A stretch of DNA of 10,037 nucleotides from CAZDXB01 sp964509335 (GTDB lineage: Bacteria; Bacteroidota; Ignavibacteria; Kapaibacteriales; UBA2268). Below, one piece after another: positions 4,989-10,037 of the stretch. Position 1 is the stretch's first letter; every line of letters begins with the position of its first letter. Under the pieces are notes generated by a model. The model was given only the letters and a program-made list of their open reading frames with translations. It searched no databases and was not told the DNA's origin. The stretch is taken from positions 1 through 10,037 of the forward strand of contig CAZDXB010000055.1 in assembly GCA_964509335.1 (NCBI GenBank), in the 5' to 3' direction. The position numbers and the translations under genes were made by a program.

Positions 4989-7900
4989 ATGCTAAATTTA
5001 AACGAAGCTTACGAAAACGAGCTATACTTCCAATATCTTAAGGATGCCGAATCCGTTAGCCCCGAGTGGAGAAAATACTTCAAAGACAAGGAAGCTGAAA
5101 AGATAGATTTCGAGAGCGCGGAGCAGCCTTCGTCGAAAGAGGCAAAGCGAGAGAAAGAAGTAAAAGAAGACGATAAAATATACATAGACGAGGAAGCGAA
5201 AGTCGAACCGCTACCGCGAATTTCGTCGTTAATCTCGGAAAATATGGAAGAGAGCTTGGAAGTCCCCACCGCTACCTCCGCGAGAGAAATTCCCGTGAAA
5301 GCTATGGACGAAAACCGCCGAATAATCAATAATTATCTCAGAAAAATGAAGAGGTCGAAGATTTCGTTCACGCATATATTGGCGTGGGCGCTTGTTCGGG
5401 CTTTAATTAAGTATCCCGGAATGAACTACGCTTATACCATAAAAGACGGCAAACCTCACATAGTAAAAAGGAAATCTATTAACTTAGGCTTAGCCGTCGA
5501 TATTACTAAAAAGGACGGGAGCAGGCTGTTGCTCGTTCCAAATATAAAAGACGCTCAGCAATACAACTTTTCCGAATTTATTGTCGCTTTCGACGAGATA
5601 ATATATAAAACCAAGAACAACAAGCTGGACATTGACGATTTAAGCGGAACGACGATATCGCTTACCAATCCCGGGATGATAGGAACGACGGCTTCTAATC
5701 CGAGATTGATGAAAGGACAGGGATTGATAGTCGCTACGGGCGCTATCGGTTACCCCTCGGAATTCCAAGCGGTTAAGCCGGAGATAATGGCGAACTTCGC
5801 CGTTTCCAAGATATTCACGGTAACCAGCACATACGACCACCGGATAATCCAAGGAGCGCAATCGGCGGAGTTTCTCCAATACATAAACAAACTACTCATC
5901 GGCGAAGATATGTTTTACGACCAAATTTTCGCCGCGCTTAAGATACCGTTCGAGCCGGCGAGATGGCGCTTAGACAAATCCAAAGTAAATATAACGGGCG
6001 AATTCGACGAACAGGAAAGAATAGAAAAAGCCGCCCACGCTATGATGATGATTAACGCTTACCGCGTTCGCGGGCATCTGCTCGCCGATATTAATCCGCT
6101 CGGCTTCCAATCCTATTACTATCCCGAACTCGACCCCGCTTTCTACGGATTTACTATTTGGGATTTAGACAGAATCTTTCACGCCTCCGATATTTGGGAG
6201 AACAACAATATTCCGTTGAGGGAAATACTCGAAAAGCTCAGGGAAACTTACTGCGGCTCAATTGGAATTGAGTTTATGCACATCCAAGCCCCCGAAACTA
6301 AGTTATGGATTCAAAGAAAATTAGAAACTGGAAGAGATGAAAATGAATTCAAACAATCCGATAAAGTAAGAACTTTGAGGCTATTGATTGAAGCGGAGCT
6401 ATTCGAAAACTTCTTGCACACCAAATTCATCGGACATAAGAGATTTTCTCTGGAGGGAAGCGAAACAATAGTAGCCTTGATTGACAAATTATTCGAAAAA
6501 GCGGCGGATAGGAATCTCAAAGCCGTTTTTATGGGAATGCCCCACCGCGGCAGATTAAACGTTCTGACTCATCTTTTCGGCAAATCGCCGGCGGCGATAT
6601 TTAGGGAGTTCGAAGAAAATATCGACTCTGAATCTTATCAAGGTTCAGGCGACGTTAAATATCATTTGGGACACAGCGGGGTTTACGTCTCCCCTTCCAA
6701 CAATTCCATTCCCGTAAAGTTAGCTTCCAATCCGAGCCATTTGGAGCTTGTCGACCCCGTCGTCGAAGGTATGGCGCGAGCCGAGGACGATAGAATTGGC
6801 GACGACAAGTATATTAAATCGCTGCCAGTATTGGTTCACGGCGATTCGGCTTTTTCAGGCCAAGGCGTAGTAGCGGAAACATTGAATTTATCGCAATTAG
6901 ACGCTTACAAAACTGGCGGCACAATACACGTAATCGTCAACAATCAGATAGGATTCACGACGACGTCTGAGGAAGCTCGCTCTTCTGTTTACTGCACCGA
7001 CGTCGCTAAAATGATACAGTCGCCGATTCTGCACGTCAACGGCAACGACCCCGAAGCCGTTATCAACGCCGCCGATTTTGCTTACGATTACAGAGAGAAA
7101 TTCCACACCGACATCGTTATCGACGTTCTCTCATACAGAAAATACGGACACAACGAAGCCGACGAACCGTCATACACACAACCGCTTTTATACAAAAAAA
7201 TCGAGTCGATGATTCAAATATCGAAAATCTACGCTAAGGAATTGATTCAAGAAGAAGTCGTCTCGGCGGCGGAAGTCGATAAATTATACGAAGAAGAAAA
7301 AAACGAGCTGCAGAAGTTATTCGACAAAAAAGAAAAATTCACGCCCTTAAGCGAAACGGACGAAACAAAAAAGGAAAAGCCTAAAGAAAAAATAAATCGC
7401 GAAGAGTTTGAAGACAATCTGAAAAAAGTAATCGACGCTCTAACTACATTCCCAAAGAATTTTCACTTACATAAAAAGCTGGAGAAACTTATAGAAAAAA
7501 GGAAAAAAGCTCTGGAGCGAGATAAAGAGCTAATAGATTGGTCGCTGGCGGAGGCTTTGTCTTTCGGTTCGCTTCTTTTAGAGGGAGTCGATATTCGCTT
7601 GTCCGGTCAAGATTCCAAGAGAGGAACTTTCAGCCAAAGGCATTCGGAGTTCGTGGACGTTTTAACCGAAGAAACTTATAATCCGCTGAACGATATCGAG
7701 GAAGGGCAGGCAGAATACAGAATACACGACAGTTCGCTCTCGGAATTGGCGGTTCTCGGTTTCGAATACGGTTACAGCGTTATCGCGGAAGATTCATTAA
7801 CGCTTTGGGAAGCGCAGTTCGGCGACTTCGCTAACGGAGCGCAAGCTATTACGGACCAATTCATCGCTTGCGCCGAAGCTAAATGGGGACAGCTTTCAAA

Positions 7901-8567
7901 CATAACGTTGCTTCTTCCCCACAGCTACGACGGGCAGGGACCGGAGCATTCCAGCGCGAGGCTGGAGAGATTTTTGCAACTTAGCGCCGAAGATAATATG
8001 AGAGTCTGCAATCTGACGACGCCCGCGCAATACTTCCATTTGCTAAGGCGGCAAGCCGTAACCAAACCGCGTAAACCGCTCGTGATAATGACGCCGAAAA
8101 GTATGCTGCGGCATCCAAAAGCGGTATCGACGCTAAAAAATCTCGTCGAAGGCGAATTCAAAAATATAATAGACGACCCCGCAGTCGCCGCCGACAAAGC
8201 AAGCTCAATCAAACGCATATTAATGTGCAGCGGCAAAATCTATTGGGAGCTAATGGAAACGAGGAAAAAACTAAAAGTCGAGGATACGGCAATTGTTAGA
8301 GTTGAACAATTATACCCGTTCGACTCGAAGTTGGCTCTTAAATATATAAGCGAATACAAGAACGCCAAAGAAATAGTCTGGGTTCAGGAAGAGCCGAAAA
8401 ATATGGGCGCTTGGTCGTTTATCGCGCCGAGATTGAGGGAAATGGCGCGGCAAAATCAAAAAGTCGAGTACGTCGGAAGAGACGAATCGGCTTCCACGGC
8501 GACCGGCTCGCTGAAAATACACACTAAAAAGCAAAAAGAAATATTAAATAAAGCGTTTGGAAAATAA
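4989..8567 (+). CDS. kgd: Kgd-type 2-oxoglutarate dehydrogenase, fused E2 acyltransferase domain and thiamine-diphosphate E1
   Basis: The 1192-residue protein converts 2-oxoglutarate with thiamine diphosphate in the cytoplasm and feeds the succinyl group toward CoA in the TCA cycle. Residues 1-35 are the E1 N-terminal segment (YENELYFQYLKD, SPEWRKYF). A charged linker follows to about 85. Residues about 88-325 are an E2-type acyltransferase domain (VPTATSAREIP, ISFTHILAWALVRA, TISLTNPGMIGT, STYDHRIIQGA with His284). The E1 part fills about 340-1192: INAYRVRGHLLADI, MGMPHRGRLNVL, HLGHSG, SNPSHLELVDPVVEG, the cofactor motif GDSAFSGQG (D619) with VNNQIGF (N651/N652), YRKYGHNEADEP, EAQFGDFANGAQ and PHSYDGQGPEHSSAR. 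No lipoyl domain is present. The layout is that of mycobacterial KGD/SucA (about 1230 aa), which relies on a separate lipoylated E2 and on E3; neither is in the window. All E1 signature motifs are intact. A TAA directly precedes the ATG in frame, so the start cannot lie further upstream; the Shine-Dalgarno sequence is poor. A lipoprotein gene follows after 15 nt. Confidence 0.95.
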   Translation: MLNLNEAYENELYFQYLKDAESVSPEWRKYFKDKEAEKIDFESAEQPSSKEAKREKEVKEDDKIYIDEEAKVEPLPRISSLISENMEESLEVPTATSAREIPVKAMDENRRIINNYLRKMKRSKISFTHILAWALVRALIKYPGMNYAYTIKDGKPHIVKRKSINLGLAVDITKKDGSRLLLVPNIKDAQQYNFSEFIVAFDEIIYKTKNNKLDIDDLSGTTISLTNPGMIGTTASNPRLMKGQGLIVATGAIGYPSEFQAVKPEIMANFAVSKIFTVTSTYDHRIIQGAQSAEFLQYINKLLIGEDMFYDQIFAALKIPFEPARWRLDKSKVNITGEFDEQERIEKAAHAMMMINAYRVRGHLLADINPLGFQSYYYPELDPAFYGFTIWDLDRIFHASDIWENNNIPLREILEKLRETYCGSIGIEFMHIQAPETKLWIQRKLETGRDENEFKQSDKVRTLRLLIEAELFENFLHTKFIGHKRFSLEGSETIVALIDKLFEKAADRNLKAVFMGMPHRGRLNVLTHLFGKSPAAIFREFEENIDSESYQGSGDVKYHLGHSGVYVSPSNNSIPVKLASNPSHLELVDPVVEGMARAEDDRIGDDKYIKSLPVLVHGDSAFSGQGVVAETLNLSQLDAYKTGGTIHVIVNNQIGFTTTSEEARSSVYCTDVAKMIQSPILHVNGNDPEAVINAADFAYDYREKFHTDIVIDVLSYRKYGHNEADEPSYTQPLLYKKIESMIQISKIYAKELIQEEVVSAAEVDKLYEEEKNELQKLFDKKEKFTPLSETDETKKEKPKEKINREEFEDNLKKVIDALTTFPKNFHLHKKLEKLIEKRKKALERDKELIDWSLAEALSFGSLLLEGVDIRLSGQDSKRGTFSQRHSEFVDVLTEETYNPLNDIEEGQAEYRIHDSSLSELAVLGFEYGYSVIAEDSLTLWEAQFGDFANGAQAITDQFIACAEAKWGQLSNITLLLPHSYDGQGPEHSSARLERFLQLSAEDNMRVCNLTTPAQYFHLLRRQAVTKPRKPLVIMTPKSMLRHPKAVSTLKNLVEGEFKNIIDDPAVAADKASSIKRILMCSGKIYWELMETRKKLKVEDTAIVRVEQLYPFDSKLALKYISEYKNAKEIVWVQEEPKNMGAWSFIAPRLREMARQNQKVEYVGRDESASTATGSLKIHTKKQKEILNKAFGK

Positions 8568-8582
8568 ACAACGACGGAGAAT

Positions 8583-8906
8583 ATGAAAACAAATTTAAGC
8601 TTAATTGTCATAGTTGTAATAATAGCGGCGTTCTTTTACGGATGCAATTCAAAATCCGAAATGAACGAGATTAAAAACAAAATCGAAGTATGCTCGACCG
8701 AACTTATCGAGCATTGGAAAGAAACCGGCGAAAGAAAAAAGACCTTCGATTTTCGCGGCGAAGAATTCACAATGTATATCGACACTACGGGCAAGCCGAT
8801 ATTCTACAGCGACGGCGAGCCTACGAAAGAAATAACGCTAACATACGAAGACGAAAAGTATTACTCAGTTACTATCGACAACGGGAAAATAATCGTTTCG
8901 GATTAA
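8583..8906 (+). CDS. small lipoprotein, 107 aa, uncharacterised
   Basis: The N-terminus is a lipoprotein signal peptide: MKTN, a hydrophobic core of I, V, A and F, then FYGC with Cys21 as the lipidated residue. Tyr at -2 is less usual than Ser or Ala, but the rest fits. The mature part of about 87 residues starts with a short helical segment (about 27-45) and continues with alternating strands (FDFRGEEFTMYIDTTG, EITLTYEDEKYYSVTI, GKIIVSD), suggesting a small beta-rich domain in the periplasm or outer membrane. GGAG at 8576-8579 is close to the ATG. It starts 15 nt after the kgd stop, so it is probably co-transcribed, though a functional link to 2-oxoglutarate metabolism is only a guess. I do not recognise the family. 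The gene ends seven bases before the stop codon of the convergent surface protein gene. Confidence 0.8.
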   Translation: MKTNLSLIVIVVIIAAFFYGCNSKSEMNEIKNKIEVCSTELIEHWKETGERKKTFDFRGEEFTMYIDTTGKPIFYSDGEPTKEITLTYEDEKYYSVTIDNGKIIVSD

Positions 8907-8912
8907 TAATCT

Positions 8913-10037
8913 TTACCTAACTATAACCAACGGCTTAACGACGCTCGCGCCGCTTTGCGCGACTATTCGCGCCCAATATACGCCCGTCGGTATATCTCCG
9001 ACGTCTAATTTTAGGGTTTTTCTGTAGCCGTCCTCTTTTATCTCATATTTTTTTACTTCTAAGCCTTGACTATTGTATATTATCATATTGAAATTACACG
9101 ACTTACTAGAGGATTTTATCGTTATTTCCAACTCTTCCTCCGCCGGATTGGGCGTTAACTCTACCGACGTCGGCTCGAATAATTTTATTCGGCTTAATTC
9201 TATAGCGCAGCCCAATACCGTCAAACTGCCGTCTTTTGTCTCTACTTCGCAGTATGGATTCGATAAATCAAACGCGTCTATCCGCAAGTCGCTTGTCGCT
9301 TCGTCGGCGAGCAATACTTTGCCGCATATCTCGCCTATCTTCGTCGTGTCGATTCCCGCTTCAACTCTCTTGTCAACTAAACTTATCCTTGCCTCGTTTC
9401 TCGATATCGTGTTTTGTCCGGCAACGTTGAAAGCAGAAGCGTCGTAGCTTATCTCCGCGTCGTATTCTTCTCGTAACGTTACGCTTTCGCTCTCTAGTTT
9501 GGCGAATAACGGTATGCATAACGTTGTGTCGATTATCGAGCTTATATCCGGCAACCACACTAATAGCTTCGACGTCCCAATTCCTGTTACTCGACCGCCC
9601 AATCTCTCTTCGCAAGGCTCGGTTACTTCGACTATTAAACTGTCCTTGTAAGCCTCTATATAGCTAGGATTGAACGTTAATTCTATCGTTATTGTTCCCT
9701 CGGCGCTTAAATCTACCGGCGGCTCCGGTTTCGCTTGCATATCGAATTCTTCGCTTCCGTTCTTCAAATATATATCGGCTACCGTTATTTCCCCGCCGCT
9801 TTCGTTTGTTAGCGTTAAAGTTGTCTCATCTTCGTTATCTACGTTTAAACGTCCGAAATCTACGTCTCTTAAGCCGCTCAAATCTATTATTATCTCTTTT
9901 ACTTCAAATTCGGCGTAACCTTCGCATCCGTTCGAGTCGGTTACTTCCACGGAATACAACCCGCCTTCGTCGACGCTTATCCTTCGCGTCGTTTCGCCGG
10001 TGTTCCAGAGGTATTCGGCGTATTTCTCGCTTACGCT
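8913..10037 (-). CDS. T9SS-exported surface protein, C-terminal part (N-terminus beyond right edge)
   Basis: The frame is open from the right edge to a TAA at 8913-8915, giving 374 visible residues; a TTG at 9959 could pass for a start but the homology continues upstream of it. Residues 1-50 are the end of a PKD/SprB-like repeat (YLWNTGETT, GGLYSVEVTDSNGC). Residues about 53-155 form an ASH (choice-of-anchor D) beta domain (VDFGRLNV, TLTLTNESGG, ELTFNPS, GRVTGIG). A further beta-rich region, perhaps cohesin-like, spans about 156-285. The last 80 residues are a T9SS type A sorting domain: LTPNPAEEEL, NMIIYNSQGLEVK, and the GVYWARIV strand, ending in VKPLVIVR. Such proteins pass the inner membrane by Sec and the outer membrane by T9SS, where the sorting domain is removed and the protein is anchored or released. 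PorX, encoded in this window, is the expected regulator of that route. Specific function is unknown; an adhesin or structural surface protein is likely. Confidence 0.9.
   Translation of the reverse strand, partial: SVSEKYAEYLWNTGETTRRISVDEGGLYSVEVTDSNGCEGYAEFEVKEIIIDLSGLRDVDFGRLNVDNEDETTLTLTNESGGEITVADIYLKNGSEEFDMQAKPEPPVDLSAEGTITIELTFNPSYIEAYKDSLIVEVTEPCEERLGGRVTGIGTSKLLVWLPDISSIIDTTLCIPLFAKLESESVTLREEYDAEISYDASAFNVAGQNTISRNEARISLVDKRVEAGIDTTKIGEICGKVLLADEATSDLRIDAFDLSNPYCEVETKDGSLTVLGCAIELSRIKLFEPTSVELTPNPAEEELEITIKSSSKSCNFNMIIYNSQGLEVKKYEIKEDGYRKTLKLDVGDIPTGVYWARIVAQSGASVVKPLVIVR

Overview
The window looks like chromosomal DNA from a member of the Bacteroidota or a close relative (Ignavibacteria / Chlorobi / Kapabacteria grade). 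Three things point there. It encodes PorX, the response regulator of the type IX secretion system (T9SS). It encodes the end of a large surface protein with a T9SS-type C-terminal sorting domain after an ASH (choice-of-anchor D) domain. The porX promoter region fits the Bacteroidota TTTG / TAnnTTTG pattern. The Kapabacteria/Ignavibacteria placement is an inference from the mixture with a Kgd-type 2-oxoglutarate dehydrogenase; no rRNA or other marker is present to test it.

Layout from left to right. 1-1069 (minus, cut by the left edge): N-terminal 356 residues of a secreted, tyrosine-rich beta-sandwich protein with signal peptide. 1070-1365: AT-rich spacer. 1366-2682 (minus): a ClpB-like gene holding only the N domain, the first AAA+ module and the start of the middle coiled coil. 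2683-2881: divergent promoter region. 2882-4444 (plus): porX, 520 codons. 4474-4626 (minus): a small membrane-protein gene. 4627-4988: AT-rich leader. 4989-8567 (plus): kgd, a fused E2-acyltransferase/E1 2-oxoglutarate dehydrogenase of 1192 aa. 8583-8906 (plus): a 107-aa lipoprotein, 15 nt after kgd and probably in its operon. 8913-10037 (minus, cut by the right edge): C-terminal 374 residues of a T9SS-exported surface protein, convergent with the lipoprotein gene.

Two themes connect the genes. Surface export: PorX controls T9SS activity and expression, one flanking gene encodes a clear T9SS cargo, and the other encodes a Sec-exported extracellular protein whose C-terminus is not visible. Central carbon metabolism: Kgd carries out the 2-oxoglutarate step of the TCA cycle. 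I see no mobile element, CRISPR array, tRNA or rRNA. The most unusual item is the half-length ClpB, whose AAA-1 motifs are intact but whose second AAA+ module is missing and not found downstream. Most of the rest is ordinary core genome with some small uncharacterised genes and candidate regulatory sites.
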